From the NCBI GenBank assembly GCA_963680875.1, contig OY804579.1, forward strand, positions 25,281,804 through 25,345,803: a DNA stretch of 64,000 nucleotides, given 5' to 3'. The notes beneath the pieces were generated by a model. The model was not told the DNA's origin. It ran no database searches and worked only from the letters and a program-made list of their open reading frames with translations. Source of the stretch: Bathymodiolus brooksi (lineage: Eukaryota > Mollusca > Bivalvia > Mytilida > Modiolidae). Of this stretch, positions 35,887 through 50,207 are shown piece after piece (the stretch's first letter is position 1; every line of letters begins with the position of its first letter). The translations under genes were made by a program, and so were the position numbers.

Positions 35887-37459
35887 CTGGAACAAAAAAG
35901 AAATCATTATATTAGAACTACAAAAAAAATGTATACCTTGTATACATACATGCTATATGAAAAAGAAATGCACACTTGAGCCTATATTGATCACCTGCAG
36001 CTCTTTTCACAAAAATGTGTACGATAAATACTTATTTTAGTGTAAAAGAGTTTCACAAAAAAAAATGGTTGAAAGTCAGACTGTCTACGACCAAAACGAC
36101 CCACTCTTAAGTGTAATACATGTATATTTATCATAAGAGTAAAATTTCTCTTAAATCAAAAAAATTAATATCATCAACAAATACAAATCTGCATATTTCG
36201 TGCTTTCGTGTTGATATTGGTAATGCTGGTAACATTTACACTTTTTTGACAGTTTGAAAACTTGAAAAAGAAAATGAAAGACGAGGAAGGGATTAACCCT
36301 CTACCGAAGCAAAAAGGGTTCATTTTCCAATTATCAAACTGTTTGAACTGTTGTGGAGCAAAAATAGAGGCTCCTCTAAGGAGTCTGAATCTCTCACCCT
36401 TGAGAAGTTTTCAAAGATCAGCCAATATGAAATTTCAATCTGTCATATGTTAACTTATATTTAAGTCATCATATACAAAGGCATTTCGGTACATGTTGGC
36501 CATTTCGGCATTTCTGTGATTCCGGGGCATTTCGGTAATTCAAAGTGCCCCAACAATGAATGGACAATGGATTCAATTCATATTCCACCTTGGTAACAAA
36601 CTTTCCTGATATCAGACCACTTTGCAACTTATTTTTTTATGTTTTTTACGTTGCTCCATTTTGACACATAAAATTACATGGTCATTCTAGTAGAAATATA
36701 GGTCAAATTGAGGTAAACAAAAAACCAAATTCATTTACGTGGAAGATGCAGGTCAAGATGATTTACTTTTGCAAAAGATCATCTTGAAACCCAAGATGTA
36801 TCCACAGACTAAATATCTGTGACTTTAGCTACTTAGATGTGGACCTTAATACAAACTTTAATCAAGGACATTGATCCAGAGAAGTACATGTAGGTCAAAT
36901 GGTACCAACTTTTGCCAAGGTCAAGGATCTTCATTAATACCAAGGAGGTATTAATAACCATATTTCAGTACTCTACAACTTGTAGTTACATGCACACAAA
37001 CTTTAACCAGGACGTATGAACCAAAAAACGAACGACGAAATACCATGTCCCCTCCCCAACTTCGTTTGGCTCAGGGACAATCAAATTTCATGCACATATA
37101 TGTGTACCAGTAGATATTATTCGAATATTCAAATAAGCACGCTTGCAGGTATATTTCTTGGTTTCATGATATTTAATTTTGTCTAAGATCTATTGTTTCC
37201 CAGTCACCCAGTTTTACTTTGACGAAAATATATATGCCTCGTACTTGAGCTATTGAATTTTTATGTTTAATCTTTGAAACAAGATTTTTTTATGATTAGA
37301 AATAGAATAAAATATTATTATACTTCGTGTAAGTTTCTGTAGTGATATTTGGCACTGTAATATTTTGGCATATTACCTGGACAATTAGCTAGACACTCAG
37401 TATAATAATGATATTAATGTGGTTTTGTCCAGGTAAGACCACATTATTATATAATTAAC

Positions 37460-37563
37460 AATAAAGGTAATAACAAAATTACCGAACTCCGAACAATCTT
37501 ACAAAGGGAAAGTCAAAACTCATAATTATATAAACAGACAAAATCAATCAACAACCGGAAAAC
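37460..37563. repeat. 104-bp insertion private to copy B
   Basis: Inserted between ATTAAC and AAATGAAAT relative to A. It contains AAATTACCGAACTCCGAACA and ends CAACCGGAAAAC, which I recall as an abundant mytilid repeat; this was not checked. Confidence 0.75.
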
Positions 37564-40547
37564 AAATGAAATATTAAAAAAAAAATATAGTATACACTGT
37601 ACATTTTTTGTAATTCAAGCTTATTCTTCGATGTAGTTTTCATTTTGCTTCCGTTTCGTTACATTTTGTTTTCTTGTCAGTTTTTTGTTTTGTTTTGACT
37701 TTGCTTTGTTTTCATTTCTTTTCATTTTATTTTGTTTTCTTTAGTTTTTGTTTCATGGTTTACAAGTTTTCTTTTTATTGTATTTCGTCTTCGTTTATTT
37801 TCTTCCATGGTTTACAGGTACCCTGTCCCATAATTTGTTAATATAGTTTTACTTTATTAACACAATGTAAAACAAAACCCATAAAATTATACTTTCTTAA
37901 TAAATTAATATTTATTTAAGGAATATTTGAAATTGTTGAACAGGTTATACGATATAACCTAGTTTGGGTCAGTTTACGCTTAATAAACCGCAAACAAATA
38001 AGGAATATTTGAAATTGTTGAACAGGTTATACGATATAACCTGGTTTGGGTCAGTTTACACTTAGGCCAAAAAAATAATAATATGTGTTTCCGACCGACC
38101 CTAACATCTTTTATGCCAAAAAAAAAATAGATCTGCAAAATCCGGAAATTCGTCTCCGTTTCCGTGTTTGTTTCCGACTTCAACAATAGATGCTTGACTG
38201 TTGCGATATTGACGGAATTTTCTTCATTTCCTTGTACATTTGATCGATGTTTGGAACCAAAAACATTGTACTGCATGTCAAATAATTAATAAGAAAGAAA
38301 CAAACAAGTTTGTGTGATTTTAGAGGAAGGAGCATACTTGTAGGTTTAAACAAAAAAATCCCGAAGCCGGAGTACCTGGAGAGTACCATCGACCATGGGC
38401 AAGCAACTGGTCAACTTTATCATTTGTGGCTGCGAGTCGAGTGCACCCTTTTTTATAATTTACAAAGCCGGGTGCGTACCCATGCCGTATTGGTGATGGG
38501 CTTGTACGAGTTGTTAGATCCAATGACCTAACTCAAAGTTGAACATGTGTACATTAAAAGCATGTGTGGACACAGTAATTTGCTTGATCCACTGTATTTT
38601 AGGTATCAAAAAAGAAAAACTGCATTACAATTGGTTAAAAAATGAGAAGGTTAAAATTTTGGAATTCAACTATTGTTGGCTCCTTTCAGTTGAGCTTATC
38701 TTTGATACTGTAAGAAATGGAAGAAATCTGTCAACATATTGTCAGAGGTTCTCAGCTAAATAAATTCAAAGAAAACTAGATGTCCCATGACCCTATAATC
38801 GCTCACCTGATTTTCAATTTGGCTTCTAAATTCATTATACAAATTCCAGTTAATTCTTTTTTTTGACATTTGAAATTTCTGCTAATGGCAAAAAAAAACC
38901 CATCAAAATTGGATGAAAATTACAAATTTCATATATAACTAATTTCGGAATTTGGGCCCTTATAAGATCACTTTTAGAAATAAAATGTGCAAATATTCAA
39001 TAAACCATTAAGATGATCTATTTACAAAAAAACTACATTAAAATTGGATGAAAAATAAAATGTCAAAAAAGTAATACATTTGTAAAAATTACATAATTTG
39101 GTTTAAATTGGTTAAGCAGTTTCAAAGGAAAAGATTTAAATGTGATCTGTTATCAAAATATGCCTAATTTGCATAATCTGTATAAATTGGCAGAAAGAAA
39201 AATTTCACAGAAAAACCCAGAATATATGCTAAACTACTCATTGCCATGTGGCTGCAGTTAAAATATAAACTCATTATAATTTATAACAAAGCAGCAATGG
39301 ACAATTACAGAAATTTGTATTTTTAGTAACAGCAATTTTTCCATTTTTTCTTTTGGACATTGTGTGTTGTCTGTTCTTCTTTGATATACAGATTCTGATT
39401 ACCCCTTTAGTATCTTCAAACTCTTTTTAAAAGGAAGACACCTCAAAAATGGTGGGGTTGTACTGTTGTGAGTATTGCCTTACTGAATCTCTTTCTCTCT
39501 AAGACTGATATATAAATATGAACGTCCTTATGATTATTTTTTGATATATCATTTAGAAATAATATTCCAAATGTTATCTAATCACAGTGTTTCCTGAGTA
39601 GATCCAAAGTTACGAGTATTTGTAAACCTAATCTGAAATTAAACACTTGGTCTGATAAACACCTATACACAGTCATTTTCTCAAATGATTTCAGATGCGA
39701 ATACAGAACAATCCTCATGGCATGGGCAACCTAAATCACACAATAAAGTCTAACCAGACTATAGATTCATATCATTTTCTTAACCTGAAATCTGATTAAG
39801 AATCAGTCATGTTCTCATGATTTTGTATTATGGTCAAATTACAAATGCACTGTATATATTTGATTTGATAAAGAAACATATTTAGAACTTAAATAATAAT
39901 TACTAGATCAATACTCCCCCACCTTTTTTTTCCTTTGTAGTAGATCTAAAAACATCCCATAAGGCGTCACATTGTCTCCCCATATCTTGGAAGTAAAACT
40001 GAACTTATTTTGGAGAAAATAATTTACCTTAATCCATTTACGCACCCATAAAGACATGCAAGGCAAAAAATGTACAAAAATTCAGTCTATGACAGACGAA
40101 AATAGCAACAATGATTAATGTACATTCAGATGTCAAACTTTAAAATGCATATGTTTATTTCATAGTAAACACGTGTTAACTGTCTGACATAAACAAAAAA
40201 AAACATTACTCCTTGTGTTGATAGTTCTCCCACAGTGACAAAGAAAAAGAGGGTGGGGAGCTAGTGAAAAGATCTAATTGAACTGAAGTCTCTTCTGTAT
40301 TTGAATTTTGAAACTACCTGGGACTCAGAATTTCAAATTGTAATATTTTTATTATGAATTCTTATTTTTAGATTTTCTTCTTAAAATGTCCCCTATTTGT
40401 GCCCCGACTTATCTGTAAATTTATTGTTTGAAAAGATTACAAATTAATTTGTAAAACAGAAAATTGTTGCCTATTAGTCCTTAACACTGCCCAATATTTA
40501 AATCATCCATGTTTTCAAGAATTGTCTCCCTTTTATACCCTGGACCT

Positions 40548-40778
40548 GGCGACCGTTTCACTAAAGTAAGTCGTAAACGTAGACGCAAGTTCACTAAGAC
40601 TTACGACCCGATTCACTAATAATTAGGGTTTACGACTTACGTGTATATACTACCACTCTTAACTTTGCGATCACTTTTTATCGCAAGTTGTAAATCCTAA
40701 TTGTTAGTGAAACGGTCGTAACTCTTAGTATACTTACGTCTACGCTTACCACTTACGACCTTTAGTGAAACGGTTGCC
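40548..40778. mobile_element. Small palindromic MITE, copy B
   Basis: Counterpart of 22058-22288. The matching part of copy C is not present before the window ends. Confidence 0.75.
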
Positions 40779-40926
40779 TGTCTTTAAATAACTATAATAA
40801 ATGTGTTTGATGTAATTTAAGCTTGGATTCAACTGTTTTAGAAAATACATCTATGAAAATAAGGAGCTACCAAAGCATGAGACTACTGCAGCATGTCAAC
40901 AAGTGAAAGTTGAACAAGCATATATA

Positions 40927-42055
40927 ACTAGAGGCTCCCAGGAGCCTGTAATCGCTCACCTGGATTTCAATTTGACATCTAAAGTTGATAGAAAATGGGG
41001 GTGTTACACATAATTTTGAAAGTGGACCACCCAAAGATCATTTCAACTCAAATTTCTGAGCAAAAGATTTTGATGTGATTTTTATCTCAAAATATTCCTA
41101 AACGGAATAAACTGGTTGAAAAAATCTCACAGAAAAACCCAGAATATATGTTAAACTACTCATTGTCATGTAGCTGCAGTTAAAATTTGAGTTCATTTTA
41201 TAATATAATAAAGCAGCAATGGACAACTAAACAAATTTCTATTTTTTGTAACAGCAGCCATTTTGAATGGAGGGTGGGGCTGTCGGACACAATTTTGAAA
41301 TGGGACTACCCAAGGACTATCCCAGCCAAATTTAGTTTAATTTGGTTCAGCGGTTTCAGAGAAGAAGATTTAAATGTGATCTTTTATCAAAATATGCCTA
41401 ATTTGCATAATCGGTAAAAATCAGCTGTAAGAAAAATTTCACAGAAAAACCCGGACTATATGTTAAACTACTCATTGTCATGTAGCTGCAGTTAAAATTT
41501 GAGCTCATTTTGGTTTATACTAAAGCAGGCATGGAAAATTGAAGAAATTTCTATTTTTAGTAATAGCAGCCATCTTGAATGGAGGGAGGGACTGTCGGAC
41601 ACAGTTTTGAAAGGGACCCACCCAGGGACCATCTCTGCCAGGTTTGGTGTAATTTGGTCAGCGATTTCAGAGAAGAAGATTTAAATGTGATCTTTTATCA
41701 AAATATGCCTAATTTGCATAATCGGTAAAAATCAGCTGTAAGAAAAATTTCACAGAAAAACCCGGACTATATGTTAAACTACCCATTGTCATGTAGCTGC
41801 AGCTAAAATTTGAGCTCATTTTGGTTTATACTAAAGCAGCAATGGACAATTGAAGAAATTTCTATTTTTAGTAATAGCAGCCATCTTGAATAGAGGGAGG
41901 GACTGTCGGATGCACTTTTGAAAGGGACCCACCCAGGGACCATCCCTGCCAGGTTTGGTTTAATTTGGTTCAGTGGTTTCAGAGGAGAAGATTTAAATGT
42001 GAAAGTTTACGACGTACGACGGACGCCTAGTGATGGCAAAAGCTCACCTGACCAC
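40927..42055 (+). repeat. GCTCACC-family element with three 311-bp internal units, copy B
   Basis: Counterpart of 22437-23565 with scattered substitutions. Confidence 0.8.
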
Positions 42056-44205
42056 ATTATTTTTCTTCATACAGTAATTTGCAGGACATAATAATGCGTT
42101 GGATATAGTAAAATGCTGGAAACCGTAACTTCAGAATTTTAGACTCCTTTTCGAAATAAAATAGCAAACTTTTTTTATGGTGATCATTTAATTTGCCCCC
42201 CAAAAATGCATTAAATTGGATGAAAAATAAGAAAGTTCAAATTTTACTATTGGCTTTAGTCGAACTCTGTAGGTTGAATTCGTCTCCTAAACTGTAAGAG
42301 ACAGGGGAAATTTGTCAGCATCATACCGAAAGTTCTCAGCTCAATAAATTCAAAGAAAGAAACTCTGGACGAAAAATAAAAATTCTATATGCCTTCCAAA
42401 TTTCAGAATTTTGGCCCCATTAAATTAGACACCTTTTAAAAATATTAAGATGATCATTTTGCAACAAAACTGCATTAAAATTGGATGAAAAATTAAAAAT
42501 GTCCTCCCTAGGACCCCTTTTATGACAACAAAAGGTTATAGTTACATAACACTATGCATTTTTTCCAAGGAATTCATTAAAAAAATTCACCAAAATTAGA
42601 TGAAAAATAAACTGTCCATGTACTTACAAATAACAGAAACATTCTCTTATTTGGAAACCGTTAAGACTACAATACCCCAAATCAATACCAACCCTTATCC
42701 AGTGCCATGAATCATTGTGTTCAAAATTCGGAAGATTTTTTTTTAGAGTTTACCCTGGATGGACAGATGCTGACGGACAGATGCCAAGTGATGGATCAGG
42801 TGAGCTGATAAAAGTGAGAAATGTTTCCTTAGATTTATTTTCATATGTACCGTATATTATGTTTTTATCTAACTTTTGCTAACAAGAGGCAGAGTCAATA
42901 TATATGCTTCATAAGATGTAAACCAATTCTTTCTGCTCAATACTATATTATCAACTGTCAATACTATATTATCAGTCCCTGAAATGGACGGTCGCCCAGT
43001 TGCCAAATGCGACTAATATCTTATTCAGGTGACCAAAAGCTGCTCCAATTTAGGTAGTCACTGGCCCAACAAAAAATGTTTGGGCGATTGCCTAAAAGAC
43101 TGTTAAAAATTGTTGTTTTACCGAAACCGGACATAAACTGTAACTTCAACGGTAGATAACTCTTCTGTTCTAGTCAAAAACGGTTTGTTACGAGCACAGC
43201 GATTTGTCCAAATACATTTTTGTAGCCAATGAATACACAGCTAATGTAATTTACTGTTCTCCCCAATTATTTATTTTTATCGAGCCAATCAATACACGTT
43301 TCCTACACGTTTTCATGTAATACACAAGTATTCACTAAATATTAGAAAAGAAACATGTTTTTTTGTTTCTTTATGATTTAATTATTAGAATTACGGACGA
43401 AGTGGAAAGTTGTGAACAATAAAGAGAATTCTGTCGACTTATAATGTTTGCGATCTGGTATCTTCCACGGTTCGGAAATTTATTCATTCAATCTGCTGCA
43501 AAATGTACATGTACGAATTTCATTTTACAGAAATCGGAAACCTTTTTGTGTCATCCTTAGGTAGTCATTGAAAAACTTTTCCCCAACAACAGAGAGAAAA
43601 TCGTTGACAGTAATGTCAAACTACGGAAACGATCTGGCCTGTCACTTCTTTTAAACTTTTAATAGTTCATCTCTATATGTACACGGCTACATTTTAATGA
43701 CAATTGGGAGTGTTTTCTTTTTTGGAACCAGAACTTTTGTTTACAAATTAAAAAATAACAGGAAAAGTTAACAGTTGTTTATATAACAGAAAATGACAGC
43801 ACCGTTTTTTATTTCAACAAAGTGAGATACTCGTTTGGAATGAATAACCAACTGACATTACCCCGAACTAAGAGTTTATTTTACTTTAAAATCATTTCCT
43901 CATAGTGGATTGAAACAAGTGATGTCACGCTTCACTTTGGGGAGTACAAGAGTGGTCCTTGTAGTGCCATTAGTCTACTATTTTTCGGATGTCTTTAATG
44001 TGATCATGGCATTGATCTCCCCTTACACAAACCAGCCTATTATTGTCCCCATCCGATGGACTAGCATCGTTTCTTGAGACCACCCTATCCAATGGCGTCA
44101 AGGTTGTCGAAAAGGTTATAACAAGTAAATTCAGGTTTCATTTGATAGCAATATATGCATTGGGGTGTTTTCGCAATTTCAGCTGCACACCTGTACCAAA
44201 ATTAC

Positions 44206-44290
44206 CTTGAAGAGCCATCTGGCCTCGGTAAATATAATGTTCCTGGGTTAATAAATCCTTGTACAGTGTATCCACCTCATTAAAAGTCAT
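44206..44290 (-). CDS. Candidate short exon, copy C
   Basis: Counterpart of the candidates in A and B, with the donor intact and the Tyr variant as in B. Conservation between such recent copies is not evidence of function by itself. Confidence 0.2.
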
Positions 44291-44348
44291 TAATTGTATA
44301 CTGTCAATACCATATTATCAACTGTCAATATTATATAAATAACATATA

Positions 44349-44806
44349 GTTGATAGGGTAATAGATCAGATTGCTACCCTGAGAAAAACATTGTCAACCG
44401 AGGCGAAGCCGAGGTTGACAATGTCTTTTTCGAAGGGTAACAATATACATTTACGGCCCTCTGTGTAGGGAAACATTCAGATTTGTCAACCTGAGGGGGA
44501 AGTTGTTTTCCCCTAGGGCTTTCCCGTGGGAAAACAACCCCCTGAGGGTTGACAAATCTGGATGTTTCCCTACACAAGAGGGCCGTAATTGTTTTATTAT
44601 ATTTTTGCCAATGTTTTATAGGTTATCTCCCTTGTGGGGGAAAATTGGGTTGTTCGGCGGGGAACAATAGGGTTGTTTCCCGGCAGCGCAAATTTTGGCA
44701 AAACATCTCAATTATTTTATTATCACATGACTAATTTAATCCAATCAAAATCTATCATATAGATTAAAATATAATAATGATTAATCTGATCTATCACCCT
44801 CTCAAC
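44349..44806. mobile_element. Foldback element, copy C
   Basis: Complete 458-bp counterpart of the copy A element, with both terminal repeats and both hairpins present. Confidence 0.75.
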
Positions 44807-45026
44807 TACATGTACATTGGTTTTTTTTTGTATATGTTATTTAATTTATTATACTGAATGTTTTCACTTTCTCGTTTGCAATGATGTTTATGTCTATAAA
44901 TCCATTTATTGACCGTAATGGTAGGCTATAATTAATTGTTTTATCATTTTTCAATATTATTATTTAAAGTAATATTACACCAGTTTTGGGTGAAGAAAAT
45001 TTGTCCCTGAAATATCAATTTGGAAT

Positions 45027-45218
45027 ATGGCGGTACCTTTACTAAGCTATTCATGCATGTTTCAAGTCGAAATGTGTTCCCAACAACTAGAAATCTACAA
45101 ATCCGTGTGCATGTTTATCGTCTTCGCCATTGTTGTGGAGACTTTCGGTTGTTTTGTTCCGATGATTGCCGATCATGACCTCGTGAAGAAAAGTAAAACA
45201 ATCATGGATGCTTCGTAA
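45027..45218 (+). CDS. Small ORF with a membrane segment, copy C (63 residues)
   Basis: Same frame as in A and B, but a T-to-A change turns the stop context AGTTAA into AGTAAA. The frame runs on to 63 residues (..KKSKTIMDAS), or, if spliced, the donor becomes a stronger GTAAAA. The change makes this the only copy with a near-consensus donor. The ZIP-like reading remains speculative. Confidence 0.3.
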   Translation: MAVPLLSYSCMFQVEMCSQQLEIYKSVCMFIVFAIVVETFGCFVPMIADHDLVKKSKTIMDAS

Positions 45219-46346
45219 GCATGCACACATTCCTGACAATGATTATTAAGGAATCTGTCTGTTTGCAATTATTCTTATGTTGTACACACGGAATATATAT
45301 ACAATGTATATATATTTTTTGTTCATCAACTGAACAGTGCGCATGAGCGATAATCTCCCCAAAAGAGTTCAAATCTCGGGTCACGCGCATATCATTTGCA
45401 TTACTGTACGGGAAAACAGAATTATCTGTTGTCAAATATTTTGCGATTTGTTCTTAAAATCTGCTTTTGAGTGGATTTTTAATGTTATGCAGTTGATTTT
45501 AGTTCAAATTAAGAGAAAATATTTAATAAAAAAAATCCAAGATATTTGCCTTTCATATTACTTTAAATATTAAAATTTTATAAAAAAAAAAATTTTAAAT
45601 TTGAAATTTTATGAAAACTGAAATTTTTGGAAAATATTGATTTTTTTTTGAAAATTTTGAATTTTCTATAAATTTTGAAAATTTTGAATTTTTTAGAAAT
45701 TTTATGAAATTTTTTACCTTTATTTGTATATTGCATGGGTGTTGCTAAATGAGAGGGTGACAGTAAAAAAATTGTTACTCGCAAAGCCATGTGTCCGAGC
45801 AGAATGTTACCCTCGTCTTATCCAATAAAATTACAGCTTACATACATGAAGTATAATAATATATCATAAACTGTCAATACTATATTATTAAACAATACTA
45901 TATTATAAACTGTCAATACTATATAATTATAAACTGTCAATATTTTTTTTTAGAACATCTTCATCAGAAACATCAGACTACACCTCTTTTAATATCATAA
46001 ACATAAGAAAAGTAATGAGTGCATAAAGTAGGCTAATACAGGAAGGAAGAATACCATACATGCTGTGAAAACACCCATATACATGAATAACAACATGCTC
46101 TAAAGTTTTAACATGTGACAATGATTATAGGAAGTTGTCTAGAAGCTCATATATCAATAAAAACATGTGTGGATAATAGACCATCAACTTTAGAACAACG
46201 ATAAACAAGTTTCAAATGCTGACAAATTAATAATATCAGAAGGCAATCAAGTGAAAACATAATCTTTTCTTCCACAATAGACATATAAACTTGATCAAAA
46301 GTTGAAATGTTAAGATGTGCTCTATAGCTTAATCAGCATAATAGCT

Positions 46347-47105
46347 AAAATGATCAAATAACAAGCTACGATGAGATTTACACGTAAAGCAACATAAAAA
46401 CTTGACTAAATGACAAGCTATGATGAGCTCTACACTACACACAGAGGAACACACAAACTTGATCAAATAGCAAGCTATGATGAGCTCTATAGATATAGAG
46501 GAACACACACACTTGATCAAATGACAAGCTATGATGAGATCTACATGAAGAGGAACACAAACTTGATCAAATAACAAGTTATGATGAGATCTACATGTAG
46601 AGGAACACAAACTTGATCAAATAACAAGCTATGATGAGATCTATAGGTAGAGGAACACACTAACTTGATCAAATAACAAGCTATGATGAGCTCTATAGGC
46701 AGAGGAACACAAAAACTTGATCAAATAACAAGCTATGATGAGCTCTATAGGCAAAGGAACACACGAACTTGATCAAATAACAAGTTAAGATGAGCTCTAT
46801 AGGCAGAGGAACACACAAACTTGATCAAATAACAAACACTGTGAGCTCTATAGGCAGAGGAACACACAAACTTGATAAAATAACAAGCTATGATGAGCTC
46901 TATAGGCAAAGGAACACACAAACTTGATCAAATGACAAGCTATGGTGAGCTCTACATGTAGAGGAACACACAAACTTGATCAAATAACAAGCTATGATGA
47001 GCTCTATAGGTAGAGGAACATACAAACTTGATCAAATGACAAGCTATGATGAGTTCTACATGTAGAGGAACACTAACTTGATCAAATAACAAGCTATGAT
47101 GAGAT
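46347..47105 (+). repeat. 52-bp minisatellite, about 14 units, copy C
   Basis: Counterpart of the arrays in A and B, with nearly the same length and unit order as B. Confidence 0.9.
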
Positions 47106-47263
47106 GTATAGGTAATTGTTCAAGCAATTTTACAGCACATTCCAATGATACATTAACATAGCAATCATACAGAAGATTTATTTACTATGGTATATTTCTA
47201 AGCACAAACAACTAGAGCATGATATGAATGGATGAAACATACAAAATGTATGAAAGAACAAAC

Positions 47264-47458
47264 CTGTTTCAATTCCTTGAATAATAACATGATGAACAGC
47301 ATCAGAAGTTGTAGCCTCAGAAGGTTTGTAATAAACTACAGATTTGACAGTAGAGATTGTTGTTGATGATGTCAGATCGGTAGTGGTTGTGGTAGGTTGT
47401 ACGGTTGATGTGGTTGGAGTGGTAGGTTTAGCTGTTGTTGTGGTGGTTGTCAGCATAC
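47264..47458 (-). CDS. Threonine-rich mucin-like exon, copy C
   Basis: Counterpart of 9914-10108, with splice sites and phase conserved and the same predicted protein. Confidence 0.7.
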
Positions 47459-48669
47459 CTTTATACATAAAATAAACGGGTAATTAACAGCCAAAAAATA
47501 TTTGAAGCAAAAGAGTTGTCAGAAATGGCATTCATAATAGCCAAAACTTATGATACAATATGAAACAAGAGGCCAGAAAAAAACATTGATACTGTAAAAG
47601 TCAAATATGTATATTATAACCAGAGGCTCACAGATTCTATATCGCTCATCTGATTATCATAAATATTTTTGTAGTTTCTAAGAGAGAGCCAATAGGGTCC
47701 TAGACTAAAACCTAATACTGCAGTGGCTGCCATATTCGATTTCTGATGCCTAAAAATTCCAAGCTTTGTAAGAGACCATGTGCAATTCTTGTACAGTGTG
47801 AGTTCAATCATTCATGCTGCTAGTTCCTATTAATAAAAAGTGTTTATTCATTTTCCTCTTGTGCTGTAATTAATAATTTGTTAAAAACTAATAAGTCCTG
47901 TGTTGGCAGCTATCTTGAATTTCAGATCCACATAAATAATTCAAGAGACCATCTAATGACCATTCATATATAGTTTGGATTCAATCTTGTTTGTTGTTTC
48001 TCAGAAAAAGCTATTGTTCATTTATCCATAGCCTGGCATAGGGTCCATTAGTAATGGCTAAGCCCTGCAGAAGCTTTTTATTTGTTATCCCATAAGGTCC
48101 AAATATTAGAAAAAGGCAACACATAGCAAAGCATGTTATGACCACAGCGTGTTGTCAAAGGGAAAGTTGAACAAGCGTATATTAAAAAAAACCATGGACC
48201 CAGTATTTTGCTTGACACAGTAAGTTGCTGGACACAATTACATGTTGGACAGAGTACATTTTGGACATTTATCTTGCTTTGCGTTTTTTACGCTATGAAA
48301 ACGAGTATAAACACATGTATTATCAGATCAGTGTACACATTACGCATACATATTGCTGTGTAAGCAAACTTTCCAAATTCGGAGCGTACTTGTACAGTCG
48401 TGTACATAACAATACATTTTTGTCTTTGAAAAATTCCCTGTAATTACTTCCCTTTATACTTTGCGAAGGAGAGAGCGTATACATCTGAGGGGTACCGAAT
48501 GTTTGCCTTTCTAAGCATCGATGTCAAAAGAGATCTGATTGCATGTTTACGATAAATCATCCCATCGTGGTCAATATTACAAATAAATGCGGTTTACGTA
48601 ATAAGTAAGAACTAAGACGAAAGTAAATTTGGGAACACGTTGTTCGTTGAAAATGAGGGATTACCGAAA

Positions 48670-48891
48670 ATGAGCAAGAACATGAATAAGCACGCTTCTA
48701 AGCGCAAGAGCACTACGGAAAATTATATACTTAAGTTCCTGACAGTTTCATCTGTGTCTAGTGACAGTATAGTTAAAGGAATCATTGATAACATTATCAA
48801 AATGGCTGTGAAAACTGCCGAAGTCGACGATCAAAAAATAAAATATTTACAACATTTTATTAATAAACATGACACAATCGTGTCAAATTGA
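48670..48891 (+). CDS. 73-residue hypothetical ORF, copy C
   Basis: Counterpart of 11320-11541 with TEIY changed to TENY and IIKTAV to IIKMAV. The stop is TGA instead of TAA, so the frame is kept despite three changes. Confidence 0.25.
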   Translation: MSKNMNKHASKRKSTTENYILKFLTVSSVSSDSIVKGIIDNIIKMAVKTAEVDDQKIKYLQHFINKHDTIVSN

Positions 48892-49978
48892 ACAGAGATA
48901 TACATTTCACTTGCATCCTGCGTTTATTGAATAACATTTGTGTCAAACATAATTTTAAAAGTGTACATGTAAGCAATCTTTTCTGAAGTAGAGTACAACA
49001 GTGCAAAGGAAATATGCAAATGCCCATCATTTTCAAAAGTAGGGGGTAATTACCCTTTGGACTTGAAAATTATCTGGAGCTCTGTTTACTATTTCAAGTG
49101 TTTTAAAAATATGTCTTCCAAATATACAAATTTTGGAATGTGGGCAAGGGTTCCTTTTAGACCCTCTTTTAAAATAAAATAGCAAAACTGGTTTATGGTT
49201 CATAAATACAAACTGTAACCCATAAAATTTATTGAAAAACTGCATTAAAATTGGATGTAAATAAGAAAGCTCAAATTTTGGAATTTATCTCCGAAACTGT
49301 AAGCGATTTCGACATAAAATATCAATATTTTTTTGATTCCCATCAATAACCCATTGAAAAACGGTAATAATTACATAATAACGCTATGCATTATTCTGAA
49401 AGGGATTTTCCTAAGGATTTTTTTTTTTAAAACATCAAAATCAGTTTAAAGCTCTCTGTGTACTAATAACTGTAACATCCATCTTTACACCTTAGGGATT
49501 CTTGTTTGAAAATGGGTAGGGTTACAATATCCCAAATTAATACCAACCTTTATTCAGTGCCAAGCATCATTGTGTTAAATATTCAGAAGGATCTGTCAAC
49601 TACAACTTAAGTTATTGCATAGAAACCATTCTGTCTACAGGCAGACGACTATGAGAAAGTCATAAGTAATATTATATTGCCACACATTTTTATGGTCATT
49701 TAGAAAAAATATCAAAATTTGAATTCAAATAAAAATTATAAATATTGGGAGCTGGCCTCATTATGGGCCCCTTAAATCTGGGAAACAATGAGACCATACA
49801 CAGGACTCTACAATTCATACCAGCTCCCACTAGCCTTTGGCTAGTAAGGAAACATTCTGTACTCTCCAGCAAAAGTATGTTACTTCAACTTACTTGCCAG
49901 CCAATTCGTACTATATAACTCCAATAATGTTATTAATTCCCTGAATGTGACAGAATCTCTTGAACTTGACCCCACTTT

Positions 49979-50207
49979 TTGTAGGTCTGTGTTGCTACTT
50001 GTATTTTTTGTTGTCTTTTTTATTTATTTAAGCTTGTAAATAAAGAAATATAAAATAATTAAAAGAGTTTAAAGTCTTTTTAATCCAAATTTTGAAATAA
50101 TTCAATTCAATTCAATTCAATATTTATTGTCATTTAAATCATAAAACAGATTTGTAATAATAAGTCTAAATATGTGGGTGTGTCTGTCTGCAAAAATCAC
50201 AATAAAT
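49979..50207. repeat. 229-bp segment, copy C
   Basis: Same segment as at 30814-31042. Its presence in both B and C supports their closer relationship. Confidence 0.8.

Larger units (their letters stand above)
24447..42937. repeat. Segmental tandem duplication, copy B
   Basis: Second copy, 18,491 bp from its satellite-derived left edge to the same edge of copy C. Private differences are a deletion of about 640 bp at the junction near 30074 (equivalent to 11251-11890 of copy A), a 104-bp insertion at 37460-37563, and loss of the right terminal repeat of the foldback element near 26301. It keeps all three lectin/mucin exons with intact splice sites. Confidence 0.95.
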
